41,990 nt of DNA from Spirochaetales bacterium Spiro_12 (GCA_001603165.1 LVBN01000064.1:1-41990); one strand, 5' to 3'; positions 21,387 through 30,246 are shown, numbered from the stretch's first letter. Program-made: numbers and translations. The notes: generated from the letters alone by a model not told the origin.

Positions 21387-21513
21387 AGCATTCGCACATT
21401 ACCGCTGGTAGTAATGCTTTCTTGAAAATTAAGCCCTGCTGCGCAGGGCTTTTTTATTATTATTTGCGAATGCTTTATTCACTATAGCGAGCGAAGCGAG
21501 CGTTGGCGTACGG
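21387..21513 (+). repeat. Tandem repeat unit 3 (near copy of unit 1)
   Basis: 120 of 127 bases equal unit 1 at a constant offset of 222. It still encodes the AFAHYRW-stop tail of rpsG in one frame, without any gene in front. It ends about 66 bases before the EF-G-like gene. Confidence 0.85.
21431..21455 (+). terminator. Second copy of the rpsG terminator
   Basis: AAGCCCTGC (21431-21439), loop TGC, GCAGGGCTT (21443-21451), T-run to 21455. Stem and T-run are identical to the first copy; only the loop differs. Together the two make a double terminator ahead of the EF-G-like gene. Confidence 0.9.
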
Positions 21514-21564
21514 CGTCGCCGACGAGGCCTTTGCCGCAGGCTTTTTAATTCATCCCATAAATAC

Positions 21565-21570
21565 TATACT
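21565..21570 (+). promoter_or_regulatory. -10 box TATACT before the EF-G-like gene
   Basis: TATACT ends 9 bases before ATG 21580, with no Shine-Dalgarno between. A transcript would have at most about three leader bases. The -35 region at 21542-21547 is T-rich. Confidence 0.5.
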
Positions 21571-21579
21571 GAGCCCATC

Positions 21580-23670
21580 ATGACCGCGCCGAAGCCTGCC
21601 GCCAACACCCTTGAGACAGGGAAAATCCGCAACATAGGCGTGCTGGCTCATGTGGACGCCGGGAAAACATCCATCACCGAAAAAATGCTCCACCTGGCGG
21701 GCCTTAAACGCGAAGCCGGAGAGGTTGACGAAGGTACCACCAGTACCGACTACCTCTCGGTGGAACGCCTTCACGGCATCACCGTCAAATCGGCGGCGGT
21801 GCGGTTCCAGTGGGGTGGCGCCTTCGTTCATCTTATAGACACCCCCGGCCACGTGGATTTCGGAAACGAAGTGGACAGAGCCCTGAGGATACTGGACGGC
21901 GCCGTCATCGCTCTCTGCGCCGTTTCGGGCGTGCAGGCTCGAACGGAAGTAATAGCCAAGGCCTGCGCGACGCGAAAACTCCCGCGGCTCTATTTCGTCA
22001 ATAAGATGGATCGGGCGGGGGCGGATTTTTTCGGCATAGCCGAAGAGCTGAGAGCCAATCTGGAACCCAACGCCGTCGCCCTTCAATTCCCTTTGTACGA
22101 AGGGCAACGCTGGACCGGTATCGTCGACCTGTTGAAAATGGAAGTTTTTTATCTCGGCCGAGATCAGCTCAACCAAGACCAGAAAGCCTCCGGAATCCCC
22201 TTGGTCGCTTCTTGCCTGCCGGAACCCCAGCGCGCTGAACTTCGGGATGCGAGGGCGGACTTTATCGAAAAACTCGCCGAAAACGATGAGGAAATACTCT
22301 CGTATTACGCGACCGACCGCGAAGCGCCGCAGGCACTCTTGACAAAGGCGACGGCTAAAGCCTTGCGGGAAGGCCGCTTGGTACCCCTATTCTGCGGCTC
22401 CGCCTTCATCGATCTCTCCATACGCCTCCTTCTGGACGCGGTCGAAAACCTTCTACCCTCCCCTTCCGAGGCGCTCATCCCGGAAGGAATCGATCCGAAA
22501 ACAGAAGAGAAAAAATATCTTCTTCCCTCAACCGCGGCTCCCACCGCTGCCTTTGTTTTCAAAACCCTCAAGGACAGTACAGGTGAACTCTACGCCTGGA
22601 CCAGAATATGGACGGGAACGCTCGGCGTCGGACATAAGCTCCATGACGCTCGTTCCGGCAAGGACATTCTGGTCAAGCGTCTCTTCGGCATACAGGCCGA
22701 CAGCCTTATCGAACTCAATGAAGCCGGCCCCGGTGAGATTGTCGCCATAAAAGCCGCCGATATCGAACCTGGAGCCAGTCTCTGCGATCCCAGGGCGCCG
22801 ATCCTCTTCGAAGCCCTGGACATCCCCGAGCCTGTGTTGAGCCAGGTCTTCGAACCGGCGACCCTGCGCGACCTGCCCGCTCTCCGCTCGGCTTTGGAAG
22901 CCTTGGCCCTGGAGGACCTGTCGCTCAAGCTGCGGAAGGAAAAGGAAACCGGTCGTTTCGAGGTGGCGGGGCAGGGGGAACTTCATCTGGAAATCCTGGC
23001 CGAGCGGCTCAAGCGGGAATTCGGCTTGATGGTGCGCAGAGGCAATCCCAAGGTTCAACTCAAGGAGCGACTGTTGAAGGGCGCCCAGGTTTTGGAGAAC
23101 TTCGATCGTGACTTGGGCGGGGAGCGGGTACGGGTATCGGTGGAGGTTTCGGTACGGAGCAAAAGGAATCGGCCGGGTGTCGAGCTGCTCCAAAATCCAG
23201 GCCTGAGAACCCAGCCACAGTACCTGGCCGCCGCTAAACGGGGAGCCGCGGCCGCCCTGGCGGTCGGCCCTTCCCAGGGCTACCCTCTCGAAGGGGCCGA
23301 GCTTACGCTGATCAGCCTAAGCCCACCGGCCAGCCAAACCGGGAAGAATGGCGAGATAGCCCTCGAAGCCGCCACGGCCCTGGCCACCCGCAGGGCCCTT
23401 CTCGAAGCGGGATCGGAAATCCTCGAGCCGGTCATGCGTATCGATATAGATTGTCCGGACGAACATTTCGGGCCGGTGCTCAATTCCATTTCCTCCCGCG
23501 GCGGAAGAATCGAATCGGTGGAGGAATCCCCGGGTTCTAAAAGTATCGTCGCCCAAGCCCCCATGTCCCGGCTATTCGGTTTTGCGTCGGAATTACGATC
23601 CATGAGTAAGGGAAGGGCCCAATTCCAGGCTCGTTTCGCCGGATATGACGCGACGAGGGCCTTTTCATAG
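21580..23670 (+). CDS. Divergent EF-G-family translational GTPase
   Basis: 696 residues with the full EF-G domain order. The GTPase has AHVDAGKT (23-30), a switch I with TTSTD and ERLHGIT, DTPGH (87-91) and NKMD (141-144). Domain II, domain III (GQGELHLEIL) and domain V (EPVMRIDIDCPDEHFG, then APMSRLFGFA) follow. Domain IV differs: where EF-G has the GGRGQYGHV segment, this protein has NFDRDLGGERVRVSV (about 507-521). The start IRNIGVLAHVDAGKT and AGSEILEP also recall Tet(M)-type ribosome-protection proteins. It sits where fusA normally lies (rpsG-fusA-tuf) but behind a double terminator with its own promoter. It could be an EF-G paralogue for recycling or rescue; whether it is the main translocase is unclear. 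Confidence 0.8.
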   Translation: MTAPKPAANTLETGKIRNIGVLAHVDAGKTSITEKMLHLAGLKREAGEVDEGTTSTDYLSVERLHGITVKSAAVRFQWGGAFVHLIDTPGHVDFGNEVDRALRILDGAVIALCAVSGVQARTEVIAKACATRKLPRLYFVNKMDRAGADFFGIAEELRANLEPNAVALQFPLYEGQRWTGIVDLLKMEVFYLGRDQLNQDQKASGIPLVASCLPEPQRAELRDARADFIEKLAENDEEILSYYATDREAPQALLTKATAKALREGRLVPLFCGSAFIDLSIRLLLDAVENLLPSPSEALIPEGIDPKTEEKKYLLPSTAAPTAAFVFKTLKDSTGELYAWTRIWTGTLGVGHKLHDARSGKDILVKRLFGIQADSLIELNEAGPGEIVAIKAADIEPGASLCDPRAPILFEALDIPEPVLSQVFEPATLRDLPALRSALEALALEDLSLKLRKEKETGRFEVAGQGELHLEILAERLKREFGLMVRRGNPKVQLKERLLKGAQVLENFDRDLGGERVRVSVEVSVRSKRNRPGVELLQNPGLRTQPQYLAAAKRGAAAALAVGPSQGYPLEGAELTLISLSPPASQTGKNGEIALEAATALATRRALLEAGSEILEPVMRIDIDCPDEHFGPVLNSISSRGGRIESVEESPGSKSIVAQAPMSRLFGFASELRSMSKGRAQFQARFAGYDATRAFS

Positions 23671-23735
23671 GCCCGCCATGCATCGGCGCGAAAAAGTCAA
23701 AACGGCAAAAATATGCTAATCCTCGGCTAGGCCAC

Positions 23736-23764
23736 TTGATAAGCCTTGACAGTTCCTCTATAAT
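23736..23764 (+). promoter_or_regulatory. Strong sigma-70 promoter of tuf
   Basis: TTGATA (23736-23741), 17-base spacer, TATAAT (23759-23764). The perfect -10 and near-perfect -35 suit a gene as highly expressed as EF-Tu. The start would be near 23771, leaving a leader of about 119 bases. Confidence 0.8.
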
Positions 23765-23807
23765 CCGAGAGCCTTTACAAGAACATTCATATGGCAGCAG
23801 GATCCGA

Positions 23808-23864
23808 CGGCTCGATTCCGGCGGACAGTATCATGCGGCGTCCGCGTTCGTGCGAGAAGAGCCG
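23808..23864 (+). promoter_or_regulatory. Nested stem-loop in the tuf leader
   Basis: CGGCTC (23808-23813) pairs with GAGCCG (23859-23864), and inside it GCGGAC (23821-23826) pairs with GTCCGC (23840-23845). The structure ends 10 bases before the AAGGAGG ribosome-binding site (23875-23881). It may stabilise the mRNA or control translation; no known riboswitch was recognised. Confidence 0.4.
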
Positions 23865-23889
23865 GTGACATGCCAAGGAGGAACAAGAT

Positions 23890-25080
23890 ATGGCCAAAGA
23901 AAAATTCGAGCGTACCAAGCCGCATATGAACGTCGGTACGATCGGACACATCGACCACGGCAAGACGACCTTGAGCGCAGCCATCACCATGTACTGCGGA
24001 CGCAAGTTCGGCGACAAGGTTCTCAACTACGATCAGATCGACAACGCGCCGGAAGAGAAAGCCCGCGGTATCACCATCAACACCAGGCATTTGGAGTATC
24101 AATCCAGCAAGCGGCACTATGCCCACATCGACTGCCCCGGACACGCGGACTACATCAAGAACATGATCACCGGCGCCGCGCAGATGGACGGCGCGATTCT
24201 CGTCGTCTCCGCCCCCGACTCCGTCATGCCCCAGACCCGTGAGCACGTCCTCCTGGCCCGCCAGGTCGGCGTTCCCTCGGTCATGGTCTTCCTCAACAAG
24301 GTCGACCTGGTGGACGATCCGGAGCTCATCGAGCTGGTCGAGGAAGAGGTGCGCGATCTTCTCAACTTCTACCAGTTCCCCGGCGACAAAACCCCCATCA
24401 TCAAGGGATCGGCTTTCAAAGCCATGTCCGAGCCGGACAACCCCGAGGCGACCAAGTGCATCCAGGATCTCCTGGACGCCATGGATTCATTCTTCCCCGA
24501 CCCTGTCCGCCTCACCGACAAGCCCTTCCTGATGCCCATCGAGGACGTCTTCACCATCTCCGGCCGCGGCACCGTCGTTACCGGCCGTGTGGAGCGTGGA
24601 ATCATCAAGGTCAACGAGACCGTGGAAATCGTGGGTATTAAGCCGACCAAGTCCACCGTCGTAACCGGCGTCGAAATGTTCAACAAGCTGCTCGACGAAG
24701 GTCAGGCCGGCGACAACATCGGTACCCTGCTGCGCGGTATCGACAAGAAAGAAGTGGAGCGCGGACAGGTTCTGGCCAAGCCCGGCACCATAACCCCCCA
24801 CACCAAGTTCAAAGGTCAGGTCTACGTGCTCAATCAGCAGGAGGGCGGCCGCCACAGCCCCTTCTTCACCGGCTACAGGCCCCAGTTCTACTTCAGGACC
24901 ACGGACATCACCGGCAGCGTCAGCCTCCCCGAGGGCAAGGAAATGGTCATGCCCGGCGACAACACCGAGATCAACGTCGAGCTGATCTACCCGATCGCCA
25001 TGGAAAAGGGACTCAAGTTCGCCATCCGCGAGGGCGGCCACACCGTCGCCTCCGGCCAGGTTATCGAGGTTATCGAGTAA
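23890..25080 (+). CDS. tuf: Elongation factor Tu
   Basis: 396 residues. Delivers aminoacyl-tRNA to the ribosome as a GTP complex. GTPase motifs: GHIDHGKT (19-26), DCPGH (81-85), NKVD (136-139); ARGIT in switch I is intact. Domains II and III are complete ([33 protein letters not shown]). Two uncommon residues: S111 after the conserved Asp (APDSVMPQT, where DG is usual) and His in REGGHTV where Arg is usual. It has its own promoter, structured leader and terminator, unlike a str-operon tuf. Confidence 0.98.
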   Translation: MAKEKFERTKPHMNVGTIGHIDHGKTTLSAAITMYCGRKFGDKVLNYDQIDNAPEEKARGITINTRHLEYQSSKRHYAHIDCPGHADYIKNMITGAAQMDGAILVVSAPDSVMPQTREHVLLARQVGVPSVMVFLNKVDLVDDPELIELVEEEVRDLLNFYQFPGDKTPIIKGSAFKAMSEPDNPEATKCIQDLLDAMDSFFPDPVRLTDKPFLMPIEDVFTISGRGTVVTGRVERGIIKVNETVEIVGIKPTKSTVVTGVEMFNKLLDEGQAGDNIGTLLRGIDKKEVERGQVLAKPGTITPHTKFKGQVYVLNQQEGGRHSPFFTGYRPQFYFRTTDITGSVSLPEGKEMVMPGDNTEINVELIYPIAMEKGLKFAIREGGHTVASGQVIEVIE

Positions 25081-25096
25081 GATTTTAGCCTAAAAC

Positions 25097-25138
25097 GGGC
25101 TGTCCTTCCCTTGGGGGCTGGACAGCCCTTTTTTTTTC
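25097..25138 (+). terminator. Intrinsic terminator of tuf
   Basis: GGGCTGTCC (25097-25105) and GGACAGCCC (25120-25128) make a 9-bp stem followed by ten T. It starts 16 bases after the stop codon. Confidence 0.93.
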
Positions 25139-25147
25139 TGCGATAAT
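25119..25147 (+). promoter_or_regulatory. S10-operon promoter inside the tuf terminator
   Basis: TGGACA (25119-25124) lies in the 3' arm of the tuf terminator; after exactly 17 bases comes GATAAT (25142-25147). Transcription would begin near 25154, about 105 bases before rpsJ. This is the only promoter-like pair I see before the long ribosomal run. Confidence 0.6.
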
Positions 25148-25258
25148 GCCATGCTTTTTATTGGGCGGGGCTCCTTAGGTCCCGCGGCGCTTGGGGTAAG
25201 GGCGCGCCCGCCAGGGTACGGCCCGGTACTGCCGGTGCAAGAGTTCTTTGGAGGTTGT

Positions 25259-25564
25259 ATGAAAGACAGAATCCGCGTAAGGCTCAGAGGCTTCGATGTG
25301 CGTCTTGTGGACGACAGCGCGAGCGGCATTGTGAAAACGGTTCAGGGCGCCGGCGCCAAGGTGTCGGGTCCCATCCCCTTGCCGACCAAGATCAGCAAGT
25401 ACACCGTGCTTCGCTCGCCCCACGTGCATAAGAAATCGAGGGAGCAGTTCGAGATGAGGACCCATAAGCGCCTCATCGACATACTGGAACCCACCCCCGA
25501 GGTTATGGACGCTCTTATGAAGCTCGAACTGCCCGCAGGAGTAGATGTCGAGATAAAGCAGTAA
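25259..25564 (+). CDS. rpsJ: 30S ribosomal protein S10
   Basis: 101 residues, uS10 of the 30S head and partner of NusB/NusG in antitermination. [12 protein letters not shown] at the start and [20 protein letters not shown] in the exposed loop are diagnostic. The frame is open to 25151, but ATG 25259, just after GGAGG, is the family start. First gene of the S10 cluster; preceded by a leader of about 105 bases. Confidence 0.97.
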   Translation: MKDRIRVRLRGFDVRLVDDSASGIVKTVQGAGAKVSGPIPLPTKISKYTVLRSPHVHKKSREQFEMRTHKRLIDILEPTPEVMDALMKLELPAGVDVEIKQ

Positions 25565-25596
25565 CTCGGCGCCTTTAAAAGCGTCTGAAAGGCTGC

Positions 25597-25618
25597 CGCC
25601 GCGCCCAAGGGCGCGGCG
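25597..25618 (+). other. Stem-loop between rpsJ and rplC
   Basis: CGCCGCGCCC and GGGCGCGGCG form a 10-bp G/C stem around AA in the 110-base rpsJ-rplC gap, the widest gap of the S10 cluster. No T-run follows. Possibly a processing or pausing element that gives S10 a separate level. Confidence 0.4.
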
Positions 25619-25674
25619 CAAATGCAGAAACGCCCGGCGCATACAGCCGGCCGCGTTCAACGCAGGAGTACCGA

Positions 25675-26298
25675 ATGATCGGACTAATCGGAAAGAAACT
25701 TGGGATGACCCAGGTATTCGACGAAACGGGGAAACTCATTCCCGTCACCGTCGTCCAGGTCGCGCCCAACCTCGTCGTCGGAAAGAAGACGGCGGAGAAA
25801 GACGGCTACGACGCCATAGTCGTGGGTGTCTACGAAAAGAAAAAGACACGGGTGAGCAAGCCCTACGCCGGGCAGTTCTCCGAGGGCACGGCCCCCACCA
25901 GAGTCTTGCGCGAGTTCCGCGATTTTGAAAAAGAAGTCCAGGTTGGCGAAAAGCTGGATGTGGCCCTTCTCGAAGGAGTCCGCTACGTGGATGTGGTGGC
26001 CAATTCCAAGGGTAGGGGATTCCAAGGCGTCGTCAAGCGATGGAACTTCGGCGGTGGCCGGGCCACCCATGGATCCAAATTCCACAGGGAGCCAGGATCC
26101 ACCGGCCAGAGCACCTATCCCCACAAGACATTCAAGAACAACAAGATGCCCGGACACATGGGTAACGAACGCGTAACCGTTCAAAACCTAAAAGTCGTGC
26201 GGGTGGATGCCGAAAAAGGTGTGGTTCTGGTGCGAGGCGCGCTCCCGGGCGCCCGCAACTGTGATCTTCTGGTCCGCAAAGCGGTCAAGAAGAGCTGA
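25675..26298 (+). CDS. rplC: 50S ribosomal protein L3
   Basis: 207 residues, uL3, which reaches the peptidyl-transferase centre and starts 50S assembly. IGKKLGMTQVFDE opens the protein; the long loop RATHGSKFHREPGSTGQ and KMPGHMGNE is the conserved extension near the catalytic centre. ATG 25675 has CAGGAG upstream. Followed after 14 bases by rplD. Confidence 0.97.
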   Translation: MIGLIGKKLGMTQVFDETGKLIPVTVVQVAPNLVVGKKTAEKDGYDAIVVGVYEKKKTRVSKPYAGQFSEGTAPTRVLREFRDFEKEVQVGEKLDVALLEGVRYVDVVANSKGRGFQGVVKRWNFGGGRATHGSKFHREPGSTGQSTYPHKTFKNNKMPGHMGNERVTVQNLKVVRVDAEKGVVLVRGALPGARNCDLLVRKAVKKS

Positions 26299-26312
26299 GG
26301 ACGGAGGACCCA

Positions 26313-26963
26313 ATGGAAAGCAAGGTTATTTCCACCCAGGGGAAGGAGCTCAAGACAATCGAGCTCTCCGAATCCGTTTTCGGACTTCCCGTCAACGAAG
26401 ACGTAATTTATTACGCCATAAACAACGAGCTGGCCAATAAGCGCTTGGGCACTGCTTCGACCAAGGATAGAGGCGAGGTTCACGGCACCAATAAAAGGCC
26501 ATACAGCCAGAAAGGTACGGGAAGGGCCCGCCACGGCGATACCAAGTCCAACGTGTACGTGGGCGGCGGTATTTCCTTCGGCCCCAAGCCCCGGGACTAT
26601 TCCTACATGATGCCCCGCAAGGCCAAGCGCCTGGCTCTCAAGACAATCTTGAGCATGAAGGCCCAGGACGGTACCCTGGCTCTGGTCGAGGATTTCACCA
26701 TCGAATCGGGCAAAACCAGGGATCTGGTGAAGGCGCTCAGCCCCTTCGTCAACGCGAAAAACCCCGAGCGCACGGTCCTCATCCTCAAGGACGACGACCC
26801 CATGGTCAAGCGGGCCGCCAGGAACATTCCCTGGCTCACGTTTCTCTCCTACAACAGGCTCAGGGCCCACGACCTTTTCTACGGAAGAAGGATCGTCGTG
26901 CTCGAGTCCGCGGCAAAGCAACTCAACGAGTTCTATGCCGACGAGAAAAGGAGCGCCGAATAA
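26313..26963 (+). CDS. rplD: 50S ribosomal protein L4
   Basis: 216 residues, uL4. The long loop [18 protein letters not shown] lines the peptide exit tunnel, where macrolide-resistance changes occur. Elsewhere L4 also represses its own operon; whether that applies here cannot be read. The start has GGAGG upstream. The stop overlaps the rplW ATG by one base (TAATG). Confidence 0.96.
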   Translation: MESKVISTQGKELKTIELSESVFGLPVNEDVIYYAINNELANKRLGTASTKDRGEVHGTNKRPYSQKGTGRARHGDTKSNVYVGGGISFGPKPRDYSYMMPRKAKRLALKTILSMKAQDGTLALVEDFTIESGKTRDLVKALSPFVNAKNPERTVLILKDDDPMVKRAARNIPWLTFLSYNRLRAHDLFYGRRIVVLESAAKQLNEFYADEKRSAE

Positions 26964-27247
26964 TGGAATACCAGTCGATTCTCATCGAACCGGTGCTCTC
27001 CGAGAAGAGCAATATCATGCGCGAGAGCGGCCAGTACGTATTCAAGGTCGATTCCCGCGCCGACAAGATCATGGTGATGGAGGCGGTGAAGAACCTCTTC
27101 AAGGTTACCCCCGTTTCCTGCAGGATCATCAATGTGGCGTCCAAGCCCAAGCGCCTCAGGGGTCGCCCGGGCCGGACCGCGGAATGGAAAAAAGCCATCG
27201 TCAAGCTCCAGAAGGGCGAGACGATCCGCGTGTTCGAAGGCGCATAA
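26963..27247 (+). CDS. rplW: 50S ribosomal protein L23
   Basis: 94 residues, uL23 at the tunnel exit, docking site of trigger factor and SRP. ILIEPVLSEKS at the start, YVFKVDSRADK, and the basic loop KPKRLRGRPGR before WKKAIVKL identify it. Shares one base with the rplD stop. Confidence 0.96.
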   Translation: MEYQSILIEPVLSEKSNIMRESGQYVFKVDSRADKIMVMEAVKNLFKVTPVSCRIINVASKPKRLRGRPGRTAEWKKAIVKLQKGETIRVFEGA

Positions 27248-27264
27248 GCGAGTAAGGGGAATAT

Positions 27265-28095
27265 ATGGGTATCAAGACCTTCAGACCGATTACGCCTGGT
27301 CTGCGCCACCGTATCCAGGTGGTGAATGAAGAGATTAGCTCCAATAAGAGCAATCCCGAAAAATCCCTTACCAAGGGAAAATCCAGCACCGGCGGCAGGG
27401 CATCCAACGGGCGCATCTCCATGCGGCATCATGGAGGCGGCCACAAGCGCAAGTATAGGATCATCGACTTCAAGCGGGATAAGTTCGGAATACCCGGCAC
27501 CGTCGCCGCCATCGAGTACGATCCCAACCGCAGCGCCAATATCGCCCTCATCAACTATGCCGACGGCGAGAAACGCTACATTCTCTGCCCCAAGGGTCTC
27601 GTGGTGGGCGGCAAGATAATGTCCGGTCCCCAGGCGAGCCTGGATGTGGGCAACGCCCTGCCGCTGGAGAATATCCCCCTGGGCTTCACCGTGCATAACG
27701 TGGAACTCACCCTGGGCAAGGGCGGGCAGCTGGCCCGCTCCGCCGGAGCCAGCGCCCTTATCGCCGGTTCCGAGGGCGATTATGTCGTGCTCAAGCTCCC
27801 TTCGGGAGAGCTTCGCATGGTGTTCAAGAAGTGCATCGCCACCATCGGCACGGTGGGTAACGAAGAGCACATGAACGAACAGGTAGGCAAGGCAGGCAGG
27901 AACAGGTGGAGAGGCATCAGGCCGACCGTCCGCGGTACTGTCATGAACCCCGTCGATCATCCGCATGGAGGCGGCGAGGGCAAAGGCAAGGGATACAAGC
28001 AACCCGTTTCGCCCTGGGGCCAGCCGGCCAAGGGGTACAGGACGCGGGACAACCACAAGCCCTCCAGCCGCTTCATCACGAAGCGTCGCAAGTGA
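27265..28095 (+). CDS. rplB: 50S ribosomal protein L2
   Basis: 276 residues, uL2, needed for subunit joining and peptidyl transfer. [17 protein letters not shown] near the N-terminus and [13 protein letters not shown] near the C-terminus are the signatures; H232 is the equivalent of E. coli H229. Full length, ending SRFITKRRK. Confidence 0.98.
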   Translation: MGIKTFRPITPGLRHRIQVVNEEISSNKSNPEKSLTKGKSSTGGRASNGRISMRHHGGGHKRKYRIIDFKRDKFGIPGTVAAIEYDPNRSANIALINYADGEKRYILCPKGLVVGGKIMSGPQASLDVGNALPLENIPLGFTVHNVELTLGKGGQLARSAGASALIAGSEGDYVVLKLPSGELRMVFKKCIATIGTVGNEEHMNEQVGKAGRNRWRGIRPTVRGTVMNPVDHPHGGGEGKGKGYKQPVSPWGQPAKGYRTRDNHKPSSRFITKRRK

Positions 28096-28110
28096 GATAG
28101 GAGCACACTC

Positions 28111-28392
28111 GTGTCAAGGTCCGTAAAGAAGGGGCCCTTCATCGAGAAGAGCCTGTACAAGAAAGTGACAGAAGGAAGCAAGTCCGGGGACAAGAAAATG
28201 GTCAAGACCTATTCCAGGACTTCCACCATCATCCCTGAAATGGTCGGACAGACTATCTCAGTGTATAACGGCAAGACCTGGGTTCCCGTGTACGTAACCG
28301 AGAACCTGGTCGGTCATAAGCTCGGCGAGTTCGCTCCCACCCGCATTTTCCGCGGACATGCAGGCAGCGACAAGAAAGCCGAGAAGAAATAG
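28111..28392 (+). CDS. rpsS: 30S ribosomal protein S19
   Basis: 93 residues, uS19 of the 30S head. [13 protein letters not shown] and [15 protein letters not shown] are diagnostic. It uses GTG (28111), with ATAGGAG upstream. One of five GTG starts in the ribosomal run. Confidence 0.97.
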   Translation: MSRSVKKGPFIEKSLYKKVTEGSKSGDKKMVKTYSRTSTIIPEMVGQTISVYNGKTWVPVYVTENLVGHKLGEFAPTRIFRGHAGSDKKAEKK

Positions 28393-28402
28393 GGGTTCGA
28401 CC

Positions 28403-28768
28403 ATGACTGAAAAGAACGGATACCGAGCCACCGCGAAATGGCTTATGGGCTCTCCCTACAAGATCCGCCCCGTCGCCGACCTGGTTAGGGAAAAGCCATA
28501 TACCGAGGCTGTAGCCATCCTCGACCATATGCCGCACAAAGGCGCCGGCCTGATCAAGAAGGTCGTCGTCTCCGCGGCGTCCAACGCTCTCAACGCCAAC
28601 AAAAAGCTGGGCGAAGATATGCTTTACATCAAGGAGCTGAGGATCGACGAGGGGCCCAGGATGCGCAGGGTCTGGTTCAGGGCCCGGGGAAGGGCGGACA
28701 TGCTCGTCAAGAGGATGTGCCATATTTCCTGCGTAGTCGAAGAAATCGGCAAGAAGTCGGAGGCCTAA
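28403..28768 (+). CDS. rplV: 50S ribosomal protein L22
   Basis: 121 residues, uL22, whose long beta-hairpin lines the exit tunnel. [13 protein letters not shown] at the start and [15 protein letters not shown] in the hairpin are typical. The frame is open to 28358 inside rpsS, but ATG 28403 gives the family start. The end is about ten residues longer than in E. coli. Confidence 0.96.
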   Translation: MTEKNGYRATAKWLMGSPYKIRPVADLVREKPYTEAVAILDHMPHKGAGLIKKVVVSAASNALNANKKLGEDMLYIKELRIDEGPRMRRVWFRARGRADMLVKRMCHISCVVEEIGKKSEA

Positions 28769-28769
28769 G

Positions 28770-29600
28770 GTGGGCAATAAAGTAAGTCCTATTGGATTAC
28801 GAGTCGGAATCAACAAGGAATGGAGCTCCAAATGGTATGTGGAGCCTAGGGAGTACGCCAAAACCCTCCATGAGGATCTGGCCATCCGCAAGCGGATTTA
28901 TCAGCTGCCCGAGGTCAAAGGCGCCGATGTGGCCGAGGTGGAGATCGTCAGGCATCCCCAGCGGATAACCGTCATCATCCATACCGCCCGCCCCGGAGTG
29001 CTTATCGGCGTCAAGGGCGCCAATATCGAACGTATCGGCCTGGAGATCCAGAAGGTCGCCACCAAGAAGGTGCAGATCAAGATCAAAGAGATCAAGAAGA
29101 CCGATACGAACGCCCAGATCGTCGCCCAGAACATCGCCAGGCAGCTGGAAAACCGCGGTTCCTTCCGCAGGGCCCTCAAGATGGCCATTTCCAACGCCAT
29201 AAAGGGTGGAGCCCAGGGCTGCAAGATCAGGGTTTCCGGCAGACTTGGCGGTGCCGACATGTCCAGGACCGAGGAGCTGAAGGAGGGAAGAATCCCCCTG
29301 CACACCCTGAGGGCCGACATCGATTACGGCTTCTACGAGTCCCAGACCACTTTCGGCAAGATCGGAGTAAAGGTCTGGATCTATCAGGGCATGGTCTATA
29401 ACGCCGACAAGAACGAAGACGCCGGCATGTTGGCCCGCAAGGCCAGGCGGGAGCCCGCGGGTTCCGCCGCCGAGCCTCGCGAGCGCAGGGATTCCGAGCG
29501 CCGCGATTCGGATCGCAGGGAAGGCGGAGAACGCCGTCCCAGGCGACCGGCCGCTCCCAGGGGAGATGCTCCCCACGGCGACGAGAGGGCAAGGAGCTAA
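28770..29600 (+). CDS. rpsC: 30S ribosomal protein S3 with charged tail
   Basis: 276 residues, about 43 more than E. coli S3 (uS3, mRNA entry tunnel and helicase). The KH domain ([14 protein letters not shown]) and C-terminal domain ([19 protein letters not shown]) are intact. From about residue 225 a low-complexity tail of Arg, Glu, Asp, Ser and Pro follows, with ERRDS repeated. GTG start 28770 has GGAGG at 28759-28763, 6 bases upstream and inside the rplV end. The tail would lie on the solvent side of the 30S head. Confidence 0.96.
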   Translation: MGNKVSPIGLRVGINKEWSSKWYVEPREYAKTLHEDLAIRKRIYQLPEVKGADVAEVEIVRHPQRITVIIHTARPGVLIGVKGANIERIGLEIQKVATKKVQIKIKEIKKTDTNAQIVAQNIARQLENRGSFRRALKMAISNAIKGGAQGCKIRVSGRLGGADMSRTEELKEGRIPLHTLRADIDYGFYESQTTFGKIGVKVWIYQGMVYNADKNEDAGMLARKARREPAGSAAEPRERRDSERRDSDRREGGERRPRRPAAPRGDAPHGDERARS

Positions 29601-29603
29601 GTC

Positions 29604-30020
29604 ATGCTTATCCCCAAGAGAGTCAAACACAGAAAACAGCAGCGCGGAAGGCCGACGGGCAACGCCCAGCGGGGCAACACCATAGCCTTCGGCGAATACG
29701 GCCTTATCTGCCTCGAACCCGAGTGGCTCACCAACAGGCAGATCGAAGCGGCTCGTATCGCTCTCAACCGTTATATCAAACGCGGTGGAAAGCTCTGGAT
29801 ACGAATTTTCCCCGACAAACCCTATTCCAAGAAGCCCTTGGAAACCCGAATGGGAAAGGGAAAGCCCGGACCCGAGTACTGGGTGGCGGTTGTGCGTCCC
29901 GGCACCGTGCTTTTCGAGCTTTCCGGCGTCGAGCCCAAGGTGGCCGAAGAAGCCATGAGGCTCGCGGGCTCCAAACTCCCAGTGAAGACCAAGTTCGCCC
30001 TTCGGGCGGAAACGGAGTGA
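29604..30020 (+). CDS. rplP: 50S ribosomal protein L16
   Basis: 138 residues, uL16, which positions A-site t[18 protein letters not shown] at the start and [14 protein letters not shown] are diagnostic. Starts 3 bases after the rpsC stop; rpmC follows after 4 bases. Confidence 0.97.
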   Translation: MLIPKRVKHRKQQRGRPTGNAQRGNTIAFGEYGLICLEPEWLTNRQIEAARIALNRYIKRGGKLWIRIFPDKPYSKKPLETRMGKGKPGPEYWVAVVRPGTVLFELSGVEPKVAEEAMRLAGSKLPVKTKFALRAETE

Positions 30021-30024
30021 GTCG

Positions 30025-30228
30025 ATGAAAAACTCGTTCAAGGAATTAAAGCTCGAGGAGCTTTTCGCCAAGCGGGAAGACCTCAGAAAGAAGTATTTCG
30101 ACCTCCGCTTCCAAATGGTCGTTGGACACGTCGAAAATCCTGTGCAGAAACGAAACCTTCGCCGCCAGATCGCGAGGATCGAGACGCTGATCCTTCAGGC
30201 TCAGCGGGCCGCCGGCGAAAAGGCCTAA
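30025..30228 (+). CDS. rpmC: 50S ribosomal protein L29
   Basis: 67 residues, uL29, a helical-hairpin protein near the tunnel exit beside L23. LFAKREDLRKKYFDLRFQ and NPVQKRNLRRQIARI give the usual two-helix pattern. ATG 30025 follows GGAGTGAG at the end of rplP. Confidence 0.95.
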   Translation: MKNSFKELKLEELFAKREDLRKKYFDLRFQMVVGHVENPVQKRNLRRQIARIETLILQAQRAAGEKA

Positions 30229-30246
30229 AGGTTCTAGGAGATAACC

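Noticed and set aside
21165-21513. rpsG-tail repeats as attachment sites of an integrated element
   Set aside because: Duplicated gene ends often mark integration, but all copies lie together on one side and no integrase or foreign cargo lies between them.
23746-23751. TTGACA just before the tuf -10
   Set aside because: Only 7 bases separate it from TATAAT (23759). The TTGATA at 23736 has the correct 17-base spacing and is preferred.
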